The notes under the pieces: model-generated
Seen by the model: the letters and a program-made list of their open reading frames with translations, nothing else
What the model was told of the DNA's origin: nothing
Databases searched by the model: none
Made by a program: the position numbers and the translations under genes
Shown: in pieces, positions 7,232 to 17,700 of the stretch
How the letters are laid out: every line of letters begins with the position of its first letter
How positions within the stretch are numbered: the stretch's first letter is position 1
Assembly: GCA_023807065.1 (NCBI GenBank)
Contig: JAJJLU010000618.1
Coordinates: 1 to 27,029, forward strand
DNA from: Isotricha intestinalis
Lineage: Eukaryota > Ciliophora > Litostomatea > Vestibuliferida > Isotrichidae
DNA: 27,029 bases
Direction: 5' to 3'

Positions 7232-9073
7232 GATAAAAAATGAATAAAAAATCGTTAATTTAGCGCATAAATGATATGATGTTATTATATTTGAAAGATA
7301 TATATTTATTAACGTTTTATTTAATTTTGTAATTGATTTGTCAAATCGATTCATTAATTTAAAAATATTATTTAAATTGCAATCTTTTTCTTTACATATA
7401 TGTAATGATTCAATAAAAATATCTAATACATTAAATAGATACTTTTCTATTATTATTACTTTTGAAATTTTAGAATAAATTTTATATATTCCTTTAAAAG
7501 AATTTTCGGATTTCTTTTCAGGAGTAAAAGCAAAATAATTTTGATAATCTTCTAATAATACTTGTTTAATTAATTTGCACTGTAATTGAATTAATTTATT
7601 CAATTTATAAAGTTTTGTTGTTGAAAATTTTTCAAGATAAAATAAACCTTTATTATAATTTTTATCAAACATTGTATAGAAAAAGGAAAGGCCTAATAGA
7701 AAACTATCATAGTTTAAATTGTTTTTATTTATAGTCAATTGAATTTTAATAAAAGTCTCAATATATCTATACATTATAGGAAAATCAATTTTCAAAATTT
7801 TATGATTATATCTTACTCCGATTCTAAGATTATTCACAATTTCTAAAAAATGTTCAGATTGTTTAACAAAATCTTCATAAGAATAATTAGTACAAAAACA
7901 CTTAATCCCAGGATAATTAAGACATTTATTTTCTGCTTTATGAATTTTAAATATCATATCAAAATATTCTATTATTTCATATAATAAATCATTTCCAAAT
8001 TTTTCTTCTGGATGATATAATACATAAAAGATTTTATTTAATAATTCATATGGTCTTTTATCTGGAATTATACTATCAAAAACTTGAAGAGTTATTTTTC
8101 TTTCATGATTTAAAAATAATACTATAACTACAAAAGACATTATAAATTCCATTAATATTTTAAAAAGAACTATGGTTTTATTTTTTTGTAAAGCAACTAA
8201 ATTATTATTCCAATCAAATAAATAAATATATTCAATTAGACAAGAAAAAAAGCACATTGAATCTATAAATATAATAGTTAATCTAAAGGTATTATTAGTA
8301 AAAAAATTTCTCTTTTCACTACTAATAAAATTCTTATAATACCAAAGATATAAAGCTCTTATTATTCCTTTTATAAAAATACATGTTTTTAAAGGAAGAT
8401 AATAATCAATTACTAATATACTTTGAAATAAAGGAAAAAAAGCTAATTTAAATTTAATTTCATTTAATTGAGTAGAGATAATTGAAGTAGTTAAACAACA
8501 AGGTTTAGCGATAACACAAGAAAAAAAAAGATTAATAATTAAAAAATAAAGTATTAAAATAAATTGAATTATCATAATTATTATATTTTGAAGACTTCTA
8601 CAATTATTATTCATATTCTTAATTAATTTATATTTTACTGTCTCATCATATATTGGAGGACAAAAAAAATTTTCAAAACAAAACATAAAATTATAAGGTG
8701 CAAAAATAAAATTAATCCAAAACATTGTTTGTATTATAATTTGAAAAAATTTATGATTTGAAATTTTATTAAATTCCTTAATTTGATTAGAAAGTTTAAA
8801 AAAAATAAAGATATTTATTATTGAATATATAAATAAAAATATTATAAATATCAAAGAAATAGTTTGTGCATTTAATTTATGTATTATAGGTAAAGTTGTG
8901 TAAAAAGAAATATAATATGATATACTATTTTTATAATGAATATTCCAATCATGAGTAATTAAAAATAAAGGAATTACTCTTAAAAACATTATTAATCCAT
9001 TTATTATATTACTTTTTGGTATATAATTTATAACATAAACAAAAATTTTTTCGAAATCACTTATTTGAGACAT
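7211..9073 (-). CDS. N-terminal part of TmcB-like membrane protein
   Basis: A 620-residue frame beginning with ATG at 9073. Residues 1-330 contain about six or seven membrane helices (for example IFIIFLFIYSIINIFIFF and IIMIIQFILILYFLIINLFF). Residues about 335-600 are a helical cytoplasmic region resembling the TPR-like repeats of Tmc family proteins (DKRPYELLNKIFYVLYHPEE, then LLGLSFFYTMFDKNYNKGLFY). Ciliates carry many such TmcB/TmcC-like genes with PAS domains following, and PAS coding sequence does follow here after a frame break, so this is best read as the start of one gene of about 1.8 kilocodons. The ATG lies 179 bases from the divergent coiled-coil gene. The family match is by architecture and not by alignment. 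Confidence 0.68.
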   Translation of the reverse strand: MSQISDFEKIFVYVINYIPKSNIINGLIMFLRVIPLFLITHDWNIHYKNSISYYISFYTTLPIIHKLNAQTISLIFIIFLFIYSIINIFIFFKLSNQIKEFNKISNHKFFQIIIQTMFWINFIFAPYNFMFCFENFFCPPIYDETVKYKLIKNMNNNCRSLQNIIIMIIQFILILYFLIINLFFSCVIAKPCCLTTSIISTQLNEIKFKLAFFPLFQSILVIDYYLPLKTCIFIKGIIRALYLWYYKNFISSEKRNFFTNNTFRLTIIFIDSMCFFSCLIEYIYLFDWNNNLVALQKNKTIVLFKILMEFIMSFVVIVLFLNHERKITLQVFDSIIPDKRPYELLNKIFYVLYHPEEKFGNDLLYEIIEYFDMIFKIHKAENKCLNYPGIKCFCTNYSYEDFVKQSEHFLEIVNNLRIGVRYNHKILKIDFPIMYRYIETFIKIQLTINKNNLNYDSFLLGLSFFYTMFDKNYNKGLFYLEKFSTTKLYKLNKLIQLQCKLIKQVLLEDYQNYFAFTPEKKSENSFKGIYKIYSKISKVIIIEKYLFNVLDIFIESLHICKEKDCNLNNIFKLMNRFDKSITKLNKTLINIYLSNIITSYHLCAKLTIFYSFFIKKNQKI

Positions 9074-9252
9074 TTTATTTTTAATTTTAAAATATTTTAA
9101 TTTTAATATTCATTGAAAAAATTTTTACATCAAAACAACAAACAAAAAGTAAAATAATTTTATTATTATTAAAGAAAAAAAAAATAATTTATAAAAATTA
9201 ATAAAATAAGATAAAAAAACAAATTGAAATATTTTTAAATAATTCCAAAAAA
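9074..9252. promoter_or_regulatory. Bidirectional promoter region
   Basis: Only 179 bases separate the start codons of the divergent sensor gene and the coiled-coil gene, so both promoters must lie here or within the genes. The stretch is almost pure A/T with A-rich runs before each ATG. No specific box can be identified. Confidence 0.4.
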
Positions 9253-10983
9253 ATGAATCAAAAAAATACAAGTAGACAATTAAGAAATTCAAACAATTCA
9301 TCAGGAATAACAGCAGAAAATTCAAAAATAATATTTCAAAAAGTAAAAGTTCCTCCAAGATTACCAAATAATTTACCAAGTCCAAAATATTTAAATTCAT
9401 CAGTTTTTGAATCAAAAACTTTTTCAACTTCAAGAGAAAAGACTCCAAAAAGAATAAAGAGTGAATTATATTTAACTGACACTGGAGAAACAAAAGAATC
9501 AGAAATAAAATATTTTTTAAGTGATAATTTAAAATCAAATGATGATATAGATTTTAAAAAGGAAAAAATGAAAGAAATATTTGGTTTTAAACCAGATAAA
9601 TTAGGAAATATACTTCCTTCGATTAGAAGAAAACCTCCAACAATGGTTTATTGTTGTGATGAGAAATTTTCAAGAGAAAAATTATCAGAATTATATATGA
9701 AATATTTTGTTTCTCCTCCTAAAAAATTAAATTCATTAAATTTTAAAAATGAAAAAGTTAAAGTTAAAGATACTAGTGAAGATTATATTGAAAAAACTAA
9801 GAGTATTATTCTTTCAAGATATACTTTAAAAATTAGAAAAGAAGCTGCTGATAGAATTGAAAGAAACATTAAAAAAGAAATTAAAGGTTTAGATGAAACA
9901 ATGGAAAAAATTAAAATATATCAAAGTACTTTAGAAAATAATTTTATTAATAAATATAATGATGCTTTAAAACAATTAAATGTTCAAATGGAACAAGAAA
10001 GGATAAAAAATGATGAATTAAATTTTAAATTAAATAGAGTCTTAAAAGATGTTAATAGTTTAAATAATCAAATTACTAAAAAAGAATCTATAAAAAATGG
10101 AATTGAAAAATGGATTATTTTTCAAATAGAAATGAGACAAAAAAAAATACCAATAAATATAAAAGAAACTTTAAAAAATGATTTTAATAATGATTTAATT
10201 TTTGGTAGTGTTGATGAATTTGAAGAATGGTTTATTAATGAAGAAAATAAAAATTTAAAATTATTAAAACAATTTCAACAAAAATATAGTGAAAAAGAAA
10301 AATTAGAAAAAGAATTTGAAGAATTTAAAAAATATGAACATTATGTTATTGAAATTGAAAAAGAAGAACAAGAAAAAGAAAAATTATTAACTTTGTTAAA
10401 ATTAAGAAATTCAAAATTAGAAAAAGAAAAAATAGAAACTACAAAATATGTTCATTTACATTCTTATAAAAAAAAAAGAACTTATTCAATGAATGATATA
10501 CCAAAAAAATTAAAAGATAATTTATATATTAAAGTAAAATCAATTTATATTCATATTAAAGAAAAAATTAAATCTTCAGAATTTGATTTTACAGAAATTG
10601 AAAATGAAGTTAAACATACAAATAATAGAGAAGCTAAAATATTAAAAATGTTAAATGGCATTGAACAAATAATAAATTATTTACTTACTAAATTTTCAGA
10701 ATATAAAAATAATAAAAAATATATTTCAATTTTAAAAGAAATTCAAGCTTCAATTGATTTTGAGCATAAAAAAGAAAATGCAAGAAAAAATAAAATGGAA
10801 GAAGAAAAAAAAATCACTGATTTAAGAGAAAGAATCAATCGAAGAAATAATAAAATTATTTATGTTCCTTTAAGAAAAGTTGATAATTATCCTTTTACTT
10901 TATTTGTTAAACCTAAAGTTATTGTTAATGAAAAAGATAAAAATAAAGAATTATCTTTATCTGATTTTTTATATGATAAATAA
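9253..10983 (+). CDS. Coiled-coil protein, possible DUF4200 ciliary family
   Basis: A 576-residue soluble protein with no membrane segment. The first 100 residues are Ser/Pro-rich and probably disordered (VPPRLPNNLPSPKYLNSS). Residues about 175-300 and 325-400 are long heptad-like coiled coils rich in Glu and Lys (KEAADRIERNIKKEIKGLDE and EKEKLEKEFEEFKKYEH). The block starting at SRYTLKIRKEAADRIERNIK resembles the DUF4200 coiled coil of axonemal proteins such as CFAP100 and CFAP73. That is a pattern judgement, and any elongated cytoskeletal coiled coil could look similar. A globular-looking end (YVPLRKVDNYPFTLFVKPK) follows a basic stretch. The gene is divergent from the membrane sensor and uses an ATG in an AAAAAAATG context. 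Confidence 0.72.
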   Translation: MNQKNTSRQLRNSNNSSGITAENSKIIFQKVKVPPRLPNNLPSPKYLNSSVFESKTFSTSREKTPKRIKSELYLTDTGETKESEIKYFLSDNLKSNDDIDFKKEKMKEIFGFKPDKLGNILPSIRRKPPTMVYCCDEKFSREKLSELYMKYFVSPPKKLNSLNFKNEKVKVKDTSEDYIEKTKSIILSRYTLKIRKEAADRIERNIKKEIKGLDETMEKIKIYQSTLENNFINKYNDALKQLNVQMEQERIKNDELNFKLNRVLKDVNSLNNQITKKESIKNGIEKWIIFQIEMRQKKIPINIKETLKNDFNNDLIFGSVDEFEEWFINEENKNLKLLKQFQQKYSEKEKLEKEFEEFKKYEHYVIEIEKEEQEKEKLLTLLKLRNSKLEKEKIETTKYVHLHSYKKKRTYSMNDIPKKLKDNLYIKVKSIYIHIKEKIKSSEFDFTEIENEVKHTNNREAKILKMLNGIEQIINYLLTKFSEYKNNKKYISILKEIQASIDFEHKKENARKNKMEEEKKITDLRERINRRNNKIIYVPLRKVDNYPFTLFVKPKVIVNEKDKNKELSLSDFLYDK

Positions 10984-11974
10984 AATTTTTTTTTTTTTAT
11001 AAAAAAATAAATATTAATATGAATTGTAAATAATTAAATAGAAGTATAATTTTTTGAATAAAATATTTAATTGTGTTTTCTAGTTTCTATTGTTTTGGAA
11101 ATTTTTTTAATAAAAAACGATAATATAAATTAAGTATAAAAGAATTTATTTTGTTATGTATAGTGAATTTGATAAATATAAAATAAAAATTTATAAATAT
11201 TTATTAAACAATATGTTAAAACAAAAGTTTAGAAAACAATAAAATTAAAATACTACTTTTTAGTTCAAAAATTTTCTAATTGTTAGAAGAAATTAAAATA
11301 TATATTATATTCCATCAAAAACTATTTTAAATATCTTATTTCTTATTTTTCTTCAAAAGAAATTTTTAGATTATTAAAAATTATTATCACAAAAGATTAG
11401 ATAACAACAAATTAAAATTATAATTAGATAATAATTATTTAACGGAAATTTAAAGAAAATAAATTTTAGAATAAATAAACTTATTAATGAGTAAAATGGA
11501 TAATGAAAAAAAAGAATAAATGGAAATTTAATTTTATAATGATATTGTTTTAAATAAAAATACAATTAATTTTTGCCTCTTTATTGCTCTGATGACAATA
11601 ATTTTATTTCTTAAATTCTATATTTGGCTTGTCAGCCCAAAAGAAATTTAGAGGAAAAGACTATGAAAAGAAGATTCTAAATAAAAGAAAATTTAAAAAT
11701 TATAAAATCCTCATAAATAAATATATGTTTTTCAATGATTATTAGGGTATATCTTATTCAATATGTGAAATTGGATTAATAACAAATTTAATTTTTAAAA
11801 ATAAAAATAATATAATATAGAGATTTAAAAATACATTTATAAATATCGTTAAAAAAAACCAGAAAAAAAAACAAAAAATAAACTAAAATAAAATAAAATA
11901 AAAAAAAATATAATAAATTAAAATAAAAATTAAATTCCTATAAAAAAAAACATATAAAAACTCTCAAAATAATA
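10984..11974. other. Long intergenic region, no clear gene
   Basis: About 990 bases without a convincing coding region. The only frame over 60 codons (minus strand, 11374-11565) is a Tyr/Phe/Leu/Ile string typical of chance frames in AT-rich DNA. A locally less AT-rich segment with inverted repeats lies at 11576-11654. The last 150 bases before the phosphatase-like gene are A-rich with repeated AAAAT steps, probably its 5' leader. Confidence 0.5.
11576..11654. ncRNA. Candidate structured RNA or regulatory hairpin
   Basis: In an otherwise A/T spacer this 79-base stretch has a strong hairpin, GGCT-tgtc-AGCC at 11626-11637, extendable through TTTGG/CCCAAA with one bulge. It is enclosed by CCTCT (11576-11580) pairing with AGAGG (11650-11654). 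A TGATGA that could be a C box lies at the left, but no matching D box (CTGA) follows on that strand. A snoRNA or other short RNA is possible but not shown. Strand is undetermined. Confidence 0.2.
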
Positions 11975-14584
11975 ATGGACTACACAACAGAAATAATAAA
12001 CATATCAAAAATGCGTGAAGGTTTCTTCATAGGAGACAGAATAGCAGGAACAAATTTAGATGTAGTAATTCAATTTAAAATAACTCATATGATAAATGCA
12101 GCAGGTTCAGAAATAATAAATCAATTTGAATCAATAGGAATAAAATATTTAACTTTAAATTGGAGCGAAAATCCAAAACAAAATTTATTTGATTCAAAAG
12201 ATGAAATTTCAAATAGAATTGTTCAATTTATTGATGATTCATTAAAAAATGGAGAAGGCTTATTAGCTCATTCTGTAAAAGGGCAAAATAGGGTTTGTAT
12301 TGTTGTTATTATATATTTAATGAAAAAATATAATTGGTCTCTTAGAAAATGTATTGAATTTATTCAAAGTAAAAAACAAGATGTTGATATTCCTAAATTT
12401 TTTTTAGAGCAATTATATAATTTTGGTATTAGATTAGATAAAAATTTCAAAGGGAAAAAAAAAGAAAATTGGATTGATGATGATAATTATGTTGATTTAG
12501 AAGAAAGATTAATGAGAAATACTTATGTAAATGGATTACCTTCTGATAAAAATGTTAAAAGTGATTTTAGGAATAAAAAAAAAAAAAAAGTTGGTTGGGC
12601 TGATAATAATCCTTTTGGAAAAAATGATTATTTATTTACTTGTAATTTAAAGAAAGATTTATTTCTTATGAAAGATGTTAAAACTATTACTAATCATTTA
12701 AGAATGAAGCCTGGGAAAAGTTGTGTTAAGAATAAAAGTAAAAGTGTTCCTTCTGGAAGAGATTATAATAATAATATTAATATTTATAACAATAATAATT
12801 ATAATAATGATATTGTTGGTAATGGAAATTTAAGGAATACTAGTAATAATAATAGTAATAGGATTTATAATATTCAGCAAGTAAAAGAAGAAGATATTAT
12901 GAAGGAAGAATATAATAATAATGTTAATCAATTTACTTTTGGATTGGATTCTAATATTTTGGAACAAATTGGGAATTTGAATAGTTTGACTTTACCTCAA
13001 AATAATAATAATATTAATAATGATATTAATGAACAAAATAATAATGTTATTATGAGTCGATCTTTACAACCTAATCCTACTTTTAATAATTCTATTAAAG
13101 AACAAAAAATTGTTAAACAAAATCAACAATTTATTAATAATCCTGTTAATAATAGAAATATTCAAAATAATAATCAAATTAAACAACCTAAGAGAATTAA
13201 TAATTTTGTTAAAGATAATAACAATAAACAAAATTATAATTTTCAACCTCAAAAACGTTCTAATACTTACGATAAAAATTCAAATTCAAATTTAAATTTA
13301 AAAAATTTTATTAATACACCTGAACAAAATATTAACGATTACGACAGTAATAATATCAGAAATTATTCTTTAGTAAAAGAACAAGAAAATTTCCCAAATA
13401 ACAATAATAATAACAAAGTAATATTTACACATAATTATGAGCAAATTGTTACAAATAATATAAATAATTATTTTATTCAAAATCCTGATGTAATAAATAA
13501 TAATGAAAATAATATTAATAAAAGAAATCAAATTCCAGAAAATAATATTAAAATATATAATAAAGAATTTAATGATCCTTCAATAAGTACAAATATATCA
13601 TCATCAACAATAAAAAGGCAATTAAATAATTATATAAATAATTCAACATCTTCAAGTCAAAAAATCAATAATAATAATTATAACCAACTTAGAAATAGCA
13701 ATTCAAGTACAAATAGTGCTAAAAATAATTATCAAGGAAAAAAACCAATAAATTATAATAATTATTTCTTCAATGAAAATTTCTCAGAAAATCAATCAAT
13801 AAATAAATTTAAAGTAATAGATTATTCTCCGGATAGTGATCCAAGTAATGTAATGATGAGAAATTTAATGAATCAACCTACTAAAAATATATATAATAAT
13901 AATAATAACAATAATAATAATAACATCAATAATAATAATAATAATAATAATCAAAATAGAAATCAATTTTTATTAGGAGGAATAAATAATTATAATCCAA
14001 AGAAAAATAATAAAAATAATAATCAAAATTTCTTAAACAAAAAAAGTCCAAATAATAATTTTAATAATAATAAACCCTTAAATAATTATAATCCAAGTTT
14101 ATTAAGAAAGGCAAAAACTCCATTATTTACAAGGCAAAATAATAATAGTAATAGACCAGTAAAAATTCAAAAAGAATTAATAAAAAAACCAACAACCCCG
14201 GATCAAATAAATAGAAATATAATAAGACCTGGAAATATGAAAATAAATTATAATCATTACACTTCAAATACAAATAATAATTATATTTCAATAAACAGAG
14301 CAAATTCAAAAAATAAAAATGAACCAATTAAAAGACCTTCAACAGCTCCTCAAAAAGAAAAAAATAATAATAATAATATTAATAGAAATAACATTAAAGG
14401 AAAAAATAATATTATGGGTCAAACAATGAAAAGAGCTCCTTCTCCTATGATTCAATCTCATAATCATTTAAATAATAATAATATGAATAAAACTCAAAAA
14501 TTTTATCGTCCTGGTTATAGAGCACCATCTCCTATGATTAAAAGTAGTAATCCTATGAATTTGGATCGATTTAAAAATAAATAA
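11975..14584 (+). CDS. Dual-specificity-phosphatase-like pseudophosphatase, Asn-rich tail
   Basis: An 869-residue protein. Residues about 13-155 fold like a dual-specificity phosphatase: EGFFIGDRIAG, ITHMINAAG, GIKYLTLNW, and the signature loop LAHSVKGQNR followed by YLMKKYNWSLRKCIEFI. In active enzymes the loop is HCxxGxxR. Here it is H99-S100...R106, so the nucleophilic Cys is Ser. The loop that should hold the general-acid Asp reads WSENP. Phosphate may still be bound through G103 and R106, but catalysis is not expected, as in STYX-type proteins. Residues about 160-255 are a basic conserved-looking linker (KKKKKVGWADNNPFG). Residues 260-869 are low complexity, very rich in Asn, with Lys/Pro/Ser islands and two copies of RAPSPMI near residues 820 and 849. 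It probably acts as a scaffold. It is convergent with the ASH-repeat gene. Confidence 0.82.
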   Translation: MDYTTEIINISKMREGFFIGDRIAGTNLDVVIQFKITHMINAAGSEIINQFESIGIKYLTLNWSENPKQNLFDSKDEISNRIVQFIDDSLKNGEGLLAHSVKGQNRVCIVVIIYLMKKYNWSLRKCIEFIQSKKQDVDIPKFFLEQLYNFGIRLDKNFKGKKKENWIDDDNYVDLEERLMRNTYVNGLPSDKNVKSDFRNKKKKKVGWADNNPFGKNDYLFTCNLKKDLFLMKDVKTITNHLRMKPGKSCVKNKSKSVPSGRDYNNNINIYNNNNYNNDIVGNGNLRNTSNNNSNRIYNIQQVKEEDIMKEEYNNNVNQFTFGLDSNILEQIGNLNSLTLPQNNNNINNDINEQNNNVIMSRSLQPNPTFNNSIKEQKIVKQNQQFINNPVNNRNIQNNNQIKQPKRINNFVKDNNNKQNYNFQPQKRSNTYDKNSNSNLNLKNFINTPEQNINDYDSNNIRNYSLVKEQENFPNNNNNNKVIFTHNYEQIVTNNINNYFIQNPDVINNNENNINKRNQIPENNIKIYNKEFNDPSISTNISSSTIKRQLNNYINNSTSSSQKINNNNYNQLRNSNSSTNSAKNNYQGKKPINYNNYFFNENFSENQSINKFKVIDYSPDSDPSNVMMRNLMNQPTKNIYNNNNNNNNNNINNNNNNNNQNRNQFLLGGINNYNPKKNNKNNNQNFLNKKSPNNNFNNNKPLNNYNPSLLRKAKTPLFTRQNNNSNRPVKIQKELIKKPTTPDQINRNIIRPGNMKINYNHYTSNTNNNYISINRANSKNKNEPIKRPSTAPQKEKNNNNNINRNNIKGKNNIMGQTMKRAPSPMIQSHNHLNNNNMNKTQKFYRPGYRAPSPMIKSSNPMNLDRFKNK
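13893..13951. repeat. AAT trinucleotide microsatellite in coding sequence
   Basis: A nearly pure AAT/AAC run encodes Asn stretches of up to ten residues separated by single Ile, in the tail of the pseudophosphatase. Smaller AAT runs occur through 12760-14480. They preserve the frame because the unit is three bases, so length can drift without a frameshift. Confidence 0.8.
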
Positions 14585-14748
14585 ATAGAAATATTATTTT
14601 TTATTTCTTTTGATTCCTTTTTTTTATCCTTTTTCCTCTTTTTTATATATTTTTTAAAATGAATTTTTTTTCAATTTAAACTCAAATTTTTTTAAGTTTT
14701 TTTATTTTTAATCTTATTTATATTTTAAATTATAATTTTTACTGAAAT

Positions 14749-17700
14749 TTATTTATTTTTAAAGAAATATAATTTTTGTTTTTCAGTTAAATCACAAAGA
14801 CCATAAACAGCTTCAGAGACAATATTATAAATAGTATTATCTAAAATTAAATCAGATAATAATTTTCTTGTTTCTTCATTAACAAGAATCATTTTTTCAT
14901 TAACTTCACCAACATCTAATTTATATTTTTTTAAAAAATTCATTTCATATTTATCTTGTAATTCTAAATCTGCATCTTGTCCAAAATTATTTTTTTCTTC
15001 AATTAAAACAACTTTATTAAAACTATATTCAGTAAATAAAGGAGAATTAATAATTTGATATTTATGATTTTTTTCTTTTAATAAATTAGTACTTCTTTTA
15101 GTATTTACTGGAACATGATAATTTGTTACTTTTTTCTTTACATTATTTAGAATATTTTTTCTAACTTCTTTTTGAGTTGTAATAGGAATATTATTAGTCC
15201 AATCATATAAAGTTAAAGGTTGATTATCAATTTTTTCTATAAATTCATTTACAAAGCTTTCATCAGATAATATTTCTTTACAAATTTCTTGTAAAATTTT
15301 TTCCACAAAACAACTTCCTTTTTCTTCAGTTATAAAATCTAATTGAATATCTATATCTGTTATTTTACATTTTTTTAATACTCTTAAATATAAATATTCT
15401 TTTTCTATTGGATTTGATGTTGTACTTATTATTGATTTATTATTTTTCATTGGTATATATGAAGCTCTACTTATATTATTCATTAAAAACATACTATTAT
15501 TATTTCCAAAAGACCATTTTATTTTAATTATAATATCTCCTTCATAAATACAATTGTCTATTTTTGGGGTTAAAACTACTTTAATTAATTTATATTTATT
15601 TGGCTCAATCATTCCTTTTTTTGGAGTTATTATTAATTCATCTTTTAATATAAATTTAGGTTGATAAATTTCAAAACTCAAAGGATAATTCTGTGAATAA
15701 TTATATAATATAAAAGTTTTATTTTTTGTTTTATTTAAAGCACATTCTCCGAAATCTAATTCTTCAATATTTAAACCACAATTTTTTATTACTTCACCAT
15801 TATATTCATTACAAATTAAATTTTTTGGCATTGATGCAAAAGGAGATAAAATTTTAGGAGGAGTAAATTGATAAGGATGATATCCAATACCTTGAATAGT
15901 AATATTTTTTTTATATTTATTTTCATTATCTCCATAAATAAATTCTAAATCCATTTTATAAAATTTATTAGTCATAGGTCTAAAATAAGCAATAATATAT
16001 TTAATATGTCCTGGTTTAATGATATCATTATAATGTTCAATTTTGAAAATTTCACAATTGTCATTTTTTCTATTAAATTCAAAAACTTGTTTTTCATTTA
16101 AAGAATATCTAACTCTAATAGTTCCAATATTTTTTACTTCAATAGGATATCCAATATAACCTTTATAGCCAATAGGAACATAAGAAAAATCAATAATTTT
16201 TTTAGGAACATTAACTAAACCAACTTTTTCACTTATAGTTTCAGCTTTTAATTCAAATATAACTGATTTTCCATTAACAATTTTAAAAACAACTCTTAAA
16301 GTATGAACACCTAATTCTTTAATATTATATCTTAATCTAATATTAATACATTCATTTGGATTTATTTTTCCTTTTTTTGGTTCTAAAGTAAAAATATGTT
16401 CTTTTAATATATGATATTCTACTTTATCTTGAAAAATTGATTCTACTGGATCCATCCAATATTCTCTTTTTATATTAATATCATCTGAAAATCTAAAATA
16501 AAATTCACATGTCGCGTGACCTTTATTTTTTAAAGTTAAATATATATTTTGTTGATGACCTTTTTTATCATGATTACTTAATAATATATATTTTCCAAAA
16601 TTGAATTTTATTATTTTTAATTTTTTAATGAAGTTATCTATATTTAAATTAGAATTTGAAAATGCTAATTCTTCTTCAGTTATTTTCTTTCCTAATTCAT
16701 TATTTGCTTCATCTATATTAAATTCATTCCATAATATTCTATTACTAATAATAGTATTTCTTATATCTACTATTTTAATTAATGGAAAATCACCTTTTGC
16801 CTTAATATATATTTGACCTTTTAATTCGTTTTCTTTATGTACTATTTTTTCTTGATTTAAAAATAATTGATTTGGATTAATTGTATCTGATGAATATATA
16901 TTAATATAAAATTCAATAAATTCTCTTGTTTTAGGAGAAAAAATTAAAGATATTTCTTTTTTACAATATGAATTAATTATTCCTTCAATGAAATCAAATT
17001 TAAAATCTTTAACTTCAATAATTTTACCATTTAAATTTTTAGTTTTTATTTTAATATAAAAATTAGTTATTGTAGGATTATAAATTGAAAAAGATAATTT
17101 TTTATGAAAACCTACTTTAACAGTTCCAAAATCTAATTCTTTAGGAGTTATAGATAAATTACCATTAGAACCAGTTCCTTTAACAATTATTTCTTTAGTA
17201 AATTTAATATTTTTAGGAGATTCTTTATATAGAGGAAAATAAATTGATAAATTTTCATTTTGATGTTCATAAGCTTGTTTAACATAAAATTTAGCTTTTA
17301 TGGAAAATTCTTTATTTTTTTTTGAAGTTAAATTTATTTCTATTTTTTTTTCCACATTAGCTTCCATTTCAAAATAACTTGGCTCTATTTCTAAAATTCC
17401 ATCTTCTGAATAATCAATATGAATATTCACTATAATTTTAATAGAACATTTATTTATTATTTTTATAATTTTTTTAGTTTTTAAACCTAAATAAGAAGGA
17501 GGAAAAAAAATTTCATTTTTAATATTTTCTAATTCTATTAAAGGAGAACAACAAATTCCATTTAAATTAATTATTTCTTTACTAATTGAATTATGATTAA
17601 AACAAATTTCCAAAGGAAATTTATATGTTTTAGGTTTTCTAGGACAAAATTCAATACAAACTAAATGAAAACTTTTAATAGGAATTAAACCAATTTTCCT

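Noticed and set aside
9125..9538. 137-codon minus-strand frame opposite the coiled-coil gene
   Set aside because: It is a Leu/Phe/Ile-only shadow of the real plus-strand gene, with no normal composition.
11374..11565. 63-codon minus-strand frame in the spacer
   Set aside because: Its Tyr/Phe/Leu/Ile-rich composition is that of random AT-rich sequence, and no homology clue was seen.
11589..11640. Box C/D snoRNA around TGATGA
   Set aside because: No CTGA D box or flanking terminal stem in the right place follows on that strand.
14127..14327. 66-codon minus-strand frame inside the pseudophosphatase gene
   Set aside because: It is a Tyr/Leu/Phe shadow of the Asn-rich tail.
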